Shown in pieces: positions 1 to 12,055 of a stretch of 64,000 bases of DNA; the first letter of the stretch is position 1, and each line of letters opens with the position of its first letter. The notes beneath the pieces are model-generated. The model worked only from the letters and a program-made list of their open reading frames with translations, was not told the origin of the DNA and did not search any database. The DNA lies in the NCBI GenBank assembly GCA_964058805.1, contig CAXKVV010000062.1:1-64000 (forward strand), written 5' to 3'. The DNA comes from Schoenoplectus triqueter. Taxonomy: Eukaryota; Streptophyta; Magnoliopsida; Poales; Cyperaceae. The position numbers and the translations under genes were made by a program.

Positions 1-635
1 CGTCCTGACATAACATTTGCAGTTAATGTAGTGAGTCAATTCATGCATGCACTAAGAACAACTCATATGGATGCAGTAGTACGAATTTTGAGATATCTCA
101 AGGGAAGTCCGGGAAGAGGAGTGCGGATGCAAAGGAACAAACATGTGAATATCATGGCATACTCTGATGCAGATTGAGCAAGCAGCAACGATCGAAAATC
201 CACTACTGGTTACTGCACATTCATTGGAGGCAATCTAGTAACTTGGAGAAGCAAAAAACAATCAGTTGTAGCACGATCTAGCGCTGAAGCCGAATATCGA
301 GCTATGGCAGCCACTACAAGTGAAGTAATCTAGTTGAAGCAACTAGTGAAAGACTTTGGCATTGATTGCAATTATACCATTCCCATGTTTTGTGATAATC
401 AAGCTGCAAGGCATATTGCCAATAATCTAATCTTTCATGAAAGAACTAAACACATTGAAATAGACTGCCACTATATATGTGAGAAAATACAATCAAAGGA
501 AATCGAAACTCCATATATTCCCAGCCAAAACCAACTAGCTGATATATTTACTAAATCATTAACCAAATTTCAGTTCCAAAATATTTTGTCCAATTTGGGT
601 TCTTTTAATATCTACGAACCCAACTTGAGGGGGAG
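1..635 (+). pseudogene. 3' end of copia pol: end of reverse transcriptase and RNase H, with nonsense codons
   Basis: The frame opens inside the RT C-terminus and runs into a copia RNase H ([19 protein letters not shown], then the ADIFTKSL tail). A TGA at 175-177 and a TAG at 331-333 interrupt it, both where the family normally has Trp. The same two stops are at 34478-34480 and 34634-34636, so the insertion and its inactivation came before the duplication. The 5' part of the element lies left of the window. It cannot make a working pol protein. Confidence 0.9.
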
Positions 636-893
636 TGTAAAAGATTAAAATCATGTGCCCCTGACAATCTGCACAAAATAAGAAGTTGGACATAATTCTC
701 TCCAGACCGTTGGAAGCATTCCTATATTGAGCTGTGTGATTAGTGTATAATTAGCCTTGATAGTTTTCCTTATTTAACACTCTATTTTTAGATAGTTTGC
801 TATGTAAATCTCTGTACAATTGTCTATATATAGGCGCTTGTCTTCTGTAAATGATATGAGAAATAGAATAATTACAATCAATCAATTATTTCA
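636..893 (+). repeat. Copia 3' LTR, left copy (258 bp)
   Basis: It begins TGTAAAAG directly after a purine-rich tract (TTGAGGGGGAG) and ends ATTTCA. Bases 894-898 (AGCTG) are the 3' half of the target-site duplication also seen around the complete element at 30094-35196. It is identical to the LTR at 34939-35196. Confidence 0.93.
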
Positions 894-1797
894 AGCTGCT
901 AGTGAAGTTGTAAAAGAAAAAGTTAAATTTATTTTATCAAATAGATGAGACTGGTATTCATGCTAGGGTCGTGTCAGTCTGCCCGAAAATCTCGCCAAAA
1001 AGAGGGAATAGCAACAACAAGCAATTCCTCTTGGTGTGTTTCTCTTGCTATATCCCAATTTTTTTGCGGTGAATAATAACTCTATTTAAATCCAAAATAA
1101 AATGAATTTATCTAACTGAAAAACAATCTAAACAGCCGCCCAATTTACCATGTCTATGTAAGACCTCATGTGTTTTTCGATAAAAAAAAATACCTCAGTG
1201 TGCTGTCAGAAGAAATTTTTTTGTTCACGTGTTAGAACTATATGGACGTGAATTGCATCACAAACAAATTGCAATTTCAGAAGTCTGAAAATCATCGTTT
1301 ATGGGTCTTCGGAGTACTCATAAGGTTTCAAAATATTAACTTGAATATGTGTATGGAAAGGGACACCGTATATGCGACATGTGGACGCATATGCGAATTT
1401 ATATATAATTAAATTTTATGAATTTTAAAATTTTAATATATATTTTAAACATTAATATATAATTCATCTCTTATTTTGAATAAATATGAAAGTTGGTGTG
1501 GTCATCTTGCTCTTCAGCCACATAAAACCACTGTCCCGTGAGCTACGATTTATGTCGAATTTTGATATAGTGGGGACCAGATCAAACTTTTGCATCTCCC
1601 AAAAAGTTCTGGATATATGCAATGTGTTGTTTCGAGAAATAAATGGATGGCAAAAAGAAGAGCAAATCGAGGACAGTCTCATCAGCGAATTGAATATCCT
1701 GCTTAACGAGGACCTAAATCAGCTATTATTGTGTCCAATTACTATTTTGAAGATAAAAAATATAAAATCTTAAAAATATAAAAAAATATATATAGAT

Positions 1798-1992
1798 ATG
1801 TTCTTGTAGATTGATAGTTTATCAAATTTTATATAATTTTATTAACGTTTGGTAATCCATCAAATATTATTAAATTAAAATCATTGTGAATATTAATGAA
1901 AGACCATCAAAATTGATAATTTCTGATGAACTATCAAACATTAATAAAATTATACAAAATTTGAAGTTATCAATATACAAGTAGAAGAACAT
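1798..1992. mobile_element. MITE-like hairpin, 195 bp
   Basis: The left arm begins ATGTTCTTGTAGATTGATAG and the right arm, read in reverse complement, begins ATGTTCTTCTACTTGTATAT. The match continues imperfectly through about 80 bases per arm, so almost the whole unit folds on itself. It has no coding capacity. This shape is typical of a miniature inverted-repeat element. Duplicate at 36101-36295. Confidence 0.7.
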
Positions 1993-4900
1993 AATTATAA
2001 TTTTTTTCTATTTTTAAGATTTATTTATATTGTTTATATTTAAAAATAAAATTTTATTGAACAACGATAATAGAAGATTTGGACTCGCTCAACGAGCACT
2101 ATGTGCTCAATCGAACAATGCTGCGTTACTCAAATTTTAAAAGCTTCTTATTAAATGAATACCTATCTATGCAATTTTCAAGTCGTCTCATATCGCTATG
2201 AAGGACAAATTTTAATTAAACTACTTGCTAGCTGGACACTTATGATTAATTTAGACGTCAACACATATAGTGGATGCCGCTGTGTTGAATGAATAAATAT
2301 ATTATTGGATAACTATATATTACATTTATTTTTTTCTATTTTTTTTTTAAATTTTCCTTAAAATCGTATATCTTTTCATATTAATTATTGAATGAAATAA
2401 GTATATATGTTAGTATTAAAAAGGCAAGAAATTTGAAATACAATCAAATTCGTAATTCTAAAAATATATTTTCGGGATACATTTTAAAAATTTGTACTTA
2501 GCGATCATTAAGTACATTTATATTAAAAAAATTGTCATTCTATATTGGGAGTTAGGAGGTTGAGGAGACTATATAATAATTAACAGTTCGTTCCACGATG
2601 GATCCTTTCTTTTTCTTGTTTAGCAAATGGATATCTATCAATATTTTTCATGTATATAGAAGTCATCCCCAGTTTTTAATGTGCGAATATTTGTCACGCA
2701 TGTGCTACATTTTTAATTGAATTCCTATCGCTGGTCACGTACCCCTTTTCTGGTCAAAACTTTGTGGGCTCCGCTGTATTGACGATTCTTGCGTGTTACT
2801 AATTTTTTTAAATAATTTATTTTTCAATAACTCTATAACAATAACAGAAATATCAAGATAATATTATGAATAACTTTCAATTTGAACATTTTTTATTTTG
2901 AACTCTCTAAAATACTGTTTCCAAGGAATATCAGCAAATGATAGATCTGAAACTAATGAAGAATACTGTAAATAAATATTTTTTGAATTTTGAAGAAAAT
3001 TAAATTAATAATACATTTATTTTATTTAACAAGTGAAAAATTAGAGGAAAAAATTTTAAGTTTGTAGATTTTTCTGTTCATTCTACTTGTAATTACTGCA
3101 TTTGTGGTCTCTTATTTATCACCTTTTCTTTTGTTTGTTACGTTTGCAATTTTGAGAAAGGTGCAGGGGCATTGGAGCTAGTAGCCTAGTACTATTGTGG
3201 GCCCTGTTTACTTGCAATATTGGGGTTTGGTTTCTACGGACGACTCGGCCTGGTGTTTTTTCCTCATTATTTTGGTTCTTTTATTTCGTCTTTTTTTTTC
3301 TTTCTCTATTTCAGTGATTGTTATTAGTGAATTTATTGTTTAGTAATTTAATAAGCACATTGACCAAATATGATGAGTGTTGAAACTTGACATTAACGGG
3401 TCTTTAACAATCAAATTTGTAAATCCGATTGATAATTTATCAGAATGTTGGAGTTCATAAATAACTTTTGGTCTGATGGACATTAAATACCTCTTTTGTT
3501 TGCTTTCCTAAATACAACCACATTAATTTGAAAGATTAAATAGTGCAAGGTTTCAATAAATCTGTATTAGACAACTAATTATGTGTCCATTTTGGGACCT
3601 TTTTTTCTGGGCATTCTTGATCTGGTCACACACCGTGGAGGAACATGATATTAGGTTGGCAGTTAGCCACTCGTCGTAACTGGTTTAATAATAGCATGTT
3701 GAACTGTGGAAGTTTCATACAAGTCTTCCTTCAATTTTAGTTTGCTTGCTGAGTTCATATATTCATATTTGAAACTTGAAAGAGACTATCTGATACGGCT
3801 TGATACAAATTGTTCTAAAATAAAATTTGTTAAATATGACAATGACATAATAATAATATAGTAGTAATTAGAGTATTTAAACATATGACATCCAGCAAAA
3901 AAACTTCTTCCTTGACATGTAGTTTGCTTGTTTAGCGCACATTGTCAAATTTTGATAGAGACACTGATGTAGCTTGGTAAAAATCGACCAAAATGAGGTT
4001 TATCAAAAATATTTTACCCATGACATAATATGTAAATAGTATATTGAAACATATGAAAGAAGCTCTGTTTTAAATAAGGAAGAAATAAAATGGACATACA
4101 ACAAGTCAAAATGTTTGAATGTATGGAAGTGAAAATTTGAAATTATATTTGAAAAATGCCAAGTTGTAAAATTGAATGGAAATGTGTTATGTCAGGAGGA
4201 GATCTCCTGTATTATTTAAACTAGAGTTGTTTGCTGCATATTTGAGAAATTTTATTTTTCACATTGTGATGATGTGAAGCAGTTTTCAAAAACTATTATA
4301 TAATATATTTTTTTAAAAATAATGCAAATCAGGCTTACATGTGAACTTTTAAACTGTCGTTAAAGAAAAAATTGTGTGGATGAATCAAAAATTTTATTAT
4401 AAAGGAAGAAATAAGATAAAAAATTACAATTGTGAATTGTAGGTCATTCAAATATTAGAACCGCAAAAAAAAAAAAAACTTAACAGATCATCCAAAACAT
4501 ATAATCAGATGTTTAAAATCATTTGAATCAATTTTTCTACGAACATCCAAAACATATAGTCAGAGGGTATATAACAAATAAATAAGAAATAAAAGAATAT
4601 TATATGTTGGATGGGAGTGGAGAGATGAAAAAAATTGATCTGATTTTCTACTTCTCTGATATTTGTTGTTTTAGTTTTATCTATAATAACTAAATTTGTG
4701 AATTATTCGTCAATAAGTTGTTTTTACATCAACGCAAACAGTGCCCTATAATAACTAATTTTTTTCTCACCCACGCAAACAGTGTTTTTTAGTTTAATTT
4801 TTTTTTCATCCCACCTCTATTGCTGCGCTGGGATAACTCCGAACGGGCCCTAAATGTTTTTAGACGACCTTTCAATTAATTATTGACTGGATAAAGTAGT

Positions 4901-5020
4901 ATTATATTAGTTAATATACGCTGATTCAGACAAATTACAAATAAGAGAGTAACGTTTTTTTGTATACTGTATGCTAGCTAGCTAGGACAACCGCACCGTG
5001 CCTTTTTATACTTAATGTTT

Positions 5021-5078
5021 AATTAGCATTGTACCTGGTCTTACTTCTTAATTAGCAGTGTACCTCGTCTTACTTCTT
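5021..5078. repeat. Imperfect 29-bp tandem repeat, two copies
   Basis: Units at 5021-5049 and 5050-5078 both start AATTAGCA and end TCTTACTTCTT, with two mismatches. Same at 39324-39381. Confidence 0.8.
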
Positions 5079-5286
5079 TTTTTCTCTGTCTTCTATTCCG
5101 TGGCTACCTACTACCTAGGCAACAAGCACTGTTGTCACTTGTGCTGCTACCTAGCACTACCCGGAAGGAATTAAAAAACACAATTTCCATGTCACTATTA
5201 GAAAATGTCGTTTCAATTTTTTGGACATCAAATAAGTCTAGTGTCGATATATATATAATAAGTCCTTTAGGAAAAAAAACAGTAAC

Positions 5287-5420
5287 GCTCTGTTCGGCAT
5301 TTACTTTCATCCTGAAAAAAAAAATCATTTCAAAACTAATTATTTTTTTCCACCGTCTATAATAAAATCAGTTCAAAACCCACACCCATGCTCATTCGCA
5401 CTATGCAGCCGAACAGGGCC
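5287..5420. mobile_element. Short MITE with GGCCCTGTTCGG-type ends
   Basis: The left end reads GCTCTGTTCGGC and the right end, reverse complemented, reads GGCCCTGTTCGGC. The interior is AT-rich and non-coding. Ends of this kind are common on plant MITEs; I cannot assign a superfamily. Duplicate at 39590-39723. Confidence 0.6.
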
Positions 5421-5910
5421 TAAAGACATCTTTCAACAATGTTGGTGCAAGGAAATGTAAATAACCACTACCAGAAAGTGGATTATATAGGTGGGTTAGG
5501 AAAGATCCACGGAAAACAAAATGGGTCAAACCGGCACTTCATTGAATAGGTGGATATGCCAACGTATTAATCGGCCCATGAAAATATCAAATACTTTTAC
5601 ACGCAAAACAATAATATTCACCCACCAAAAAGAAAATGGGTCAACCGAGACTTTATTAATTGAGTTTGTTTGTACACAGTTTTTCCCTCTGAAATTTTTA
5701 GGCTGACATTTTTAATGTTTCATATTTTCGCAAAAAAAAAAAGATATTATACAATTTCTTTTCCTCCCGAATTTTCCATTTTGCGCACATTTGATTTCGT
5801 TCCAAAACTTTTTGAATTTTCATGACATCATTTTTCTCTCTTTTTTTTTTACCTCCAATCTTTTTCAACGGTGATGCTACTTTGGTGTTAATATGATGTT
5901 GACCAATATT

Positions 5911-5933
5911 TATATATATATATATATATATAT
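5911..5933. repeat. (TA)n microsatellite
   Basis: Uninterrupted TA dinucleotides. Same at 40214-40236. Confidence 0.9.
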
Positions 5934-7375
5934 GCATGTTAGTGCATTTCTTCAATAATTTCGTCGCAATATAATTAATTCCTGTCTCCGCATTCCATAA
6001 CTAATATTTATAATGATAATCTGAACAGATAATATATGATCTATATATGGACTAATAAAATATTTTATATTTTATATTAAATATTTAAAAATAACTAATA
6101 TTTATTAATTTAATAATAAACTAATAACATCTTATTAGTTTTATAATAAAATAATTATATTATTACACATATTATTGACTAAATACTTAAAATACATGCA
6201 AATAACTACGTATCGAACTATTACAAATTAAAATCAAATTAGTTCATTAAAAAAATATCGAATCGAACTCGAATCAAATAATAAAAAAAATCTAATCGAA
6301 CGGACTAAATTCGAACTAAAATCGAATTAAACACCGAACAAATTATGAATTTTTTTTACACTTCTAGACCTATTTATTAAAAAAACTAAACAAGAGTTGA
6401 AATTTTTGGAGGGAGATCAAAACTAAAATCTCTTCTATGTAGAAGGATACCTTCCCTCCGATATTTTCACCAAAATTTCAAGTTCCTCCAATAGCTCACA
6501 AGGTCCGCTGGTATTTTTATTCCTCTTTTTTATTGATAATATATATCTATGACTCTCATCTCTGAGAGACGCCGCCCTACCACCTCCACAACATTGAACC
6601 CTCACCTCTGACTCCTCTTCGTCTTGCGCCTAATCCTCGATCTGACTATCCCTCAATGTTGACAAAATTTAAAAGGAAAGGAAAGAAGAGAGAAGAAGGG
6701 GGCTCCCTGATTGGCGTGCGAGACTGACAACGACGGTGGACAGATGACAGTCATGTCACCTCTCTCACCTTGCATCTCTTTGTTGCCTTGAACCCTTTTA
6801 TGATACTATTTTTCCTCTCTATTTCCGGCATTTGCGCTGTGTTGAGGTGGTACCAAACCCTAGATTTCGACTCTATCCTTTTTTCTTTACTAGCAAGTTT
6901 GGAACCCATTTTTTTGGCCGATTGTGCTTGTTGTTTTTGTTCTGGGGTCGACTGTGCTATTTGTGTTGTTTCTGGTACCAATTTAAAGGTATGACTTCAG
7001 CATAAAATAAAGTTAGTTGTGTGTGGGATATTTTTCTCCTATATACCTGAACTTTAGATGCGAGTACATTACTATGCATAAATTTAGTGAAGGTAGAAAA
7101 ACATTGATTCTAATGGTACTCTTGTTAAAATTTAGTACAGAGATTGGAGTTCTAAACATGGCCAAACAGGTTGTTGCCAGAATGCTCAGCATTGACCTAA
7201 TGACAGAACCTAAATGTCAGTTTTGATTTATTGATAAAGAAGTAAGTATATCCTCTTATTATTTCACTGAACTGAGATTGACTTATTCCATAGAGGTTTC
7301 TACAAGTATGAAACATTTCTCGCTTTCTGTAGAACATGATTAAAAAACTGGCTTGATTAAAAAAACTATAAATGC

Positions 7376-7773
7376 AGTCGCTTCTGACAAGATTCTTATT
7401 GATGGCTTCCCCCGAAGTTAAGAGAACTGTATGGCATTTGAAAAAATTGTGAGTCTTCTAAATTTATAAATAATTATTCATTGATAATGCATTTTCGTTG
7501 TTTATATTTTAGTGAGCATCATCAGATTATTGAAATTTTCTCTTCTTCTCTATTAAGTTATTATGCTTGGGACTTATCACTGTGTTTGGCTGTGGGAGTT
7601 GGGGCTGCTGACATTGATTTCTCATGCTTCATGAAAATTAAAACCATTTAGCTTACTTGTGATTGTGTAAACTTATATGCAGATGAGAGTGAAATCAGAC
7701 CTAGTGATTTTTTTTTAAATGTCCTGAGAAGGTTGTGAAAAGGATATTGAGCCGAAATCAAGTCAAACTCTAA
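7376..7773 (+). pseudogene. UMP-CMP kinase-like remnant, left copy
   Basis: Two exon-like pieces resemble plant UMP-CMP kinase, which phosphorylates UMP and CMP with ATP. Piece one (7376-7449) reads SDKILIDGFPRS, a stop (TAA), then ENCMAFEKI before a GTGAGT donor-like site; DGFPR is the conserved NMP-kinase motif. Piece two (about 7690-7773) reads VKSDLVIFF, shifts frame in a run of T, then KCPEKVVKRILSRNQ, matching the family's FFDCPEEE...RNQ region. The N-terminal P-loop is not found nearby. With a stop and a frameshift it is dead. Pieces are short, so the exact family member is uncertain. Duplicate at 41679-42076. Confidence 0.65.
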
Positions 7774-9890
7774 ACTATGATGATACTAGAACCTAACCTA
7801 ATTCATTTTTGGTGAAGTAACACATACCCTATTTCTATGGAAGACACATTCAAGTCAATCAAGCTATCTAAGCCGACCAAGCCAATGGTGATATCATATC
7901 CCAACCACACAAGTTATCCAACCTAACCAAGCCACCCAAGCAAATTTAGTGAACAATGCAAATGACCAACTTGGACTGATGCAGTGGTTTCAAGATACTG
8001 GATACAATCCAAAAATGATATTCTAACACTGGTAATTGTGTTCTCATCTTAATTGTATTTTGTGGGGATTAGTATTTTGATGCTTGATGGAGTCTAGTGA
8101 CTTGGTTGTGAAGGTGTTCATCTGTCATTAACTCTTTGGTGATGTCTCTTGTGAAGGTGATCGTATATTTGATCATATATTTTGTGAAAGAATTCAACTG
8201 ATTAGGGGCATTTTGGGTTAGAAAATTGCTAGGTAATGTTGTAGTGTCATCATGAAGTATATTGGGTGTAAATTATTACATTTCAAACACTTATGTTTTC
8301 TAATGTTATTGATAATGAGACAACTATGTGATTTATAGCTTGTTAATTTTTTTTTTGAATGATGAAAAATGGTTTCATTTGAGATGGGCGGTACATATCA
8401 GATATGGATATAGTTGGATGACTGTGATATAATGATAACATTTTTTAATGTCTTGCATGAACTTGTCGCAGCACCATGAAAAAAAGGATGTCTATAACAT
8501 CCAGATTAATTATGAATGACTTGCGTAATTAGTACCCATAAATTTAATCATGTACTCGAATTTTACCCCACCAAAATAAATTTAATCATGCACTCAAATA
8601 TTAAAATTTTATATGATTGTTCATAAAGGCTTCATAATGCCTTTTTACTTGTAGGTTTCAAACTTCTCCTTGAGATGCATCTCATGGAGAATTAAAAGTT
8701 AAAAAATGTTTTTAATGCAACTTTATTTTTTTTTATTGGACAATGTATCAGTATTTGCTTCAGACACCTTATTCAATTACTACACGTGGCAGAGCACCAA
8801 CTTGGGTTTTGATGCCTCTGGAGTGGCAGGGCACCGACAACTCTTCACTGCCCAGAAGGTGACAAAGATGATGGAAGAACATAACAAATGCTATACAGAG
8901 GAGCGAGCCTAAAAGGGACCAAATGGAGGCAAAGCGCAACAACCAGACTGACAGTGATTTGTGCAGATGCTCCTATTACCTGTAAGTAATTTATCAGAAT
9001 TTAAGTTTGAATGATTTGTGCTTTTCAATGTAAGATTTTCATTATATCAATAGTTTTATCTATATTGCGACAAATGGTGTACAATTGAATCTATCACCAT
9101 CTCAATGCAGTATCCTCAGCAGTGAAAATGAAGGTGGCATTCAAGGTAATCAAGCCACCCAACTACCCAAGGTATTCAAGCCAACAGTGACAGTCAGGCT
9201 ACCTAAGGTGACCAAGCCAGCCAGTTGCACTAACCAACCATGCTGCTATCCAACTTGGAACAAATCATTGGTTTCAAGGTACTGGCTACGCTGCAGACTT
9301 GATATTTGAGTAATGACTCGTGCTGTTTTTCAAATTGTTAATTGATACTTTTTTGTAAAGTGCTATGGAAAGCGGTACAATACTTTTGTGTTTTGGGGGA
9401 ATAGTATTTTTGTAATTGAAGGGGTTTGATGATGGTCTGATCATTGTTCAGAGACATTTACGTGTAGGTGTTCGCCTATAATGGGATGTCCATCTATTTG
9501 ATGACATCTTCTGTCATGGTGTTCACTTGGTCATTTTTGTGAAGGGAATCATTGTTTGTTAATGGGTTGTTTGATGATGTGGCGATAAAGACAAACTTTT
9601 AATTTATGATTTAGTATTTTAATTCTCTCTCTTTTGTGAATGGATTGTTATTATGATTTGGGATGGGCTAATAAATATGGGGCACAAATATAAATTGGAC
9701 GATTGCTACATTATGTCAGTGTTTTTTTTTTAATAAAACTTGTATTTTTGCAAGAATAAATGTATCGACTCTCCATTTTAATCATTGACGAAGAAATTGT
9801 CGACCCACCAAGAAAGCCTCATCAAAATAAAGAATTTAATTTCAGCGCCATCTTTTATTATAATATATATGTATTTGCGTGAATAAATGT

Positions 9891-9917
9891 ATTGGTGGGT
9901 CTAAAGAACCCACCAAT
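9891..9917. repeat. Perfect 10-bp inverted repeat with 7-nt loop
   Basis: ATTGGTGGGT, CTAAAGA, ACCCACCAAT. It has no T-run in terminator fashion and sits in non-coding DNA. Same at 44194-44220. It may be the end of a small transposon. Confidence 0.7.
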
Positions 9918-10408
9918 TTAATCTATAGACGGTCAAATGAGCCATCATCAAATTCATGCGCGATCCCACTAATTTAAAATCTGTTTCGCACCAAAAAAAT
10001 CAGATTCGAGGGCCCCACGCATTTGGTACTTATTTCCGTGGAGGTTTGTTGGGAGGGTGTGAGCGTGTGAGAACTCCCTCCAAATAAGTCTATTGTGTAG
10101 GCTTAACCACGCATCAAGCATCATTTCTGCCCACCAATATAATTCATTTTTTAGTAGTGAACATGCAAGTACTGAAAATTGTACATCGTTTTGAGAAAAG
10201 AGAGAGAATTGCACATCTTATTGCATGATAAAGGATAGATGATGAAATGAGCATAAATTATACAAGTGAAGTTATAATGCCAGTATTTCTCCTTCCATTT
10301 ACTAGCATATTTTTTGGTGATGGATGTGAAAACACTTTTTTTCTTTGCTTCTTTTACTTTGGCTTAATCTCGATCAAGAGTTCAGGACATTAACTGATCG
10401 AACTTGCA

Positions 10409-10590
10409 TTATGTGCGGAGCTTAAAAAATTCAGCAAGTGCGATTTTCTTATTGTGAATCGTCTGATCACCATTCAATGGTTATGATTTAATAATAATAA
10501 TTTTTTATATTAAAATTCATATTTAAAATTTTCACAACCGTTCAGATTAAATCAGACCGTCCAAATATATCAGTGGAGATCTCCGCATAA
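10409..10590. mobile_element. MITE-like hairpin, 182 bp
   Basis: Left end TTATGTGCGGAGCTTA. The right end reverse complemented starts TTATGCGGAGATCTCC. The arms keep matching through the CGTCTGAT/CGGTCTGAT region to an AATAATAATAA core. Non-coding. Duplicate at 44712-44893. Confidence 0.7.
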
Positions 10591-11952
10591 AAAAAAAATA
10601 TCTGGCTGCCCGCCCTCAACTGATCAACCACATGTTGATGTGCACACCATATGGCATGTCTGTATTCGCCCCCAATAGTTCGATATCTTACTAAATGCAT
10701 GTAGTATTATTATAAGACCCAACCAAACTAAAATTATTTAATTTATTTTATACAATCCCAATAAGAACGTGCCATGAGGAGCACCATGAAACCAGAGAGA
10801 GGTGCCAAGTAAAGACGAGTGGAAACTTTAAAGTAAAGAGTAAATTAATTAATATCTACCCATTTCTTGCACGCCATATTCACGCGCCACAAGCTACTAA
10901 AGAAATACAACAAGCCAAGGACCTAATGTTGAAGTGGACGTACAGTCAGAAACCATCTGTTATCTGGCTTCCCAGAAGCGAAATTATTTGGATGTTTATT
11001 TGGTAAATGTTAGTTGTGACGTGGAAGTACTATTTAAAAAAAAATCTAAGTTGATTCTGATTTCTGAAAGTACTAGGGTTTCTTGAAATTTACTTGGTGA
11101 TAAAAGAACTTGTTTGGACAATTTTTTTATCCCCATTTGAAAACTCTTTTCCCTTTTTGGGAACATTTGTGAGGTTTTTTTTCTTTTTAATTTTTTTCCT
11201 TCTGTGTCATATAATTTTTTTGGACGAAGGAGAGTTTTATGTGCAAGTTTATCATCAAGCAAACAAGTCGAACTTACAATAATCTGTATTTATGATTTTC
11301 GTTTAAGTATCCAATAGCAAGGAAATTTTATGAAATTGATACACAACAAATTTATAGAGCCAACAATTTAATTATGATCTTTAATTTTGATATATCGACT
11401 GTAAAGATACCAAAAAAAAAATATAAAGCGATAAACGGCGGCTATCGCGCGCGACAATTTTGATATATACTAAACGCTGCTTAGGCTCATTTGTGCAGAA
11501 GTTGTTAATGAAAACTATTAAATTAAATCATTTTATCATTATTGTTAATTGTACAGTATATGATTTTACTTCTTTTTTTAATTGATTCATCCTTAATTTT
11601 CCAGGAAAAAGCGGTTCTTAGATTTTCCTAGGAAGAAGCGAAAATTGGTGAATAATTTTTTCACTTTAATTGTTTAAAAAAAACATTAGGGAGTTATATT
11701 TTTTAACTAGTCGGTAATTTGTAGGATATATACAAAATAAATATATATAATTATATATACACACATATACACACATATCGGTCCATAATATCCCGTAATT
11801 TTGGCATCATCTTAAATATAAGGTACGTCAAAAAAACAAACACTTGCTCACTTTCCTTTTAAATACAGCAAAGGATAGCACCAACTAAAAACAAACAAAA
11901 TTAGAAACTTGTAATTTCTACAGAAACCAACGTAATAACCGACCGCAATTCT

Positions 11953-11960
11953 TATATGAG
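11953..11960 (+). promoter_or_regulatory. Altered TATA-like site of metacaspase copy 1
   Basis: The aligned site of copy 2 reads TATATAAG; here it reads TATATGAG, one base different, 96 bp before the ATG. The surrounding leader is otherwise nearly the same. Reduced initiation is an inference. Confidence 0.5.
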
Positions 11961-12055
11961 CTGATAATTCTTCACAATTGTCTCATCCCATTTTCACAAA
12001 AGCCAAACTGCTTCACAAGTAAACACGCCAAGCTTTACTACCAGAGAACAGAGAG

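Larger units (their letters stand above)
899..7375. other. AT-rich intergenic DNA, no gene recognised
   Basis: Apart from the small repeats listed separately (1798-1992, 5021-5078, 5287-5420, 5911-5933), I see no coding pattern. The open frames here are under 100 codons and resemble no family I know. Bases 6240-6350 have scattered TCGAAC/CGAAT motifs like those seen near transposon ends. The stretch 6540-7000 is less AT-rich and may belong to the kinase-like remnant that follows, but no conserved motif supports that. The same sequence is at 35202-41678. Confidence 0.6.
7774..11690. other. No intact gene; diverged direct repeat and small hairpins
   Basis: Around 7850-8030 and again around 9140-9310 there are related sequences rich in CAAGCCA-type motifs, both ending near TGGTTTCAAGRTACTGG. 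They look like two diverged copies of one exon end, about 1.3 kb apart. I do not recognise the protein. The rest, including 9600-11690, is AT-rich and without a recognisable gene. A MITE lies at 10409-10590 and a perfect inverted repeat at 9891-9917. Confidence 0.5.
1..11695. repeat. Left copy of a long direct duplication (partner 34304-45998)
   Basis: This block matches 34304-45998 at a constant offset of 34303 bases. It includes the copia 3' end, its LTR and target duplication, the UMP-CMP kinase-like remnant and all MITEs. Every stretch I compared is identical. The first difference I found is at 11696 (A here, C at 45999), the next at 11908, and differences are then frequent. The block begins before the window, so its left border is unknown. 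Whether it is a real recent duplication or an assembly duplicate cannot be told from one sequence. Confidence 0.95.

Noticed and set aside
3199..4855. Possible 1.65-kb element between GGGCCCTGTTTAC and an inverse GGGCCC
   Set aside because: The terminal match is too short and imperfect, and no target duplication is visible.
5698..5955. 85-codon minus-strand frame
   Set aside because: Produced by the TA microsatellite and A/T runs (repeated Ile-Tyr).
6751..6994. Overlapping frames of 74-76 codons on both strands
   Set aside because: Opposite-strand shadows with no recognisable motif or splice support.
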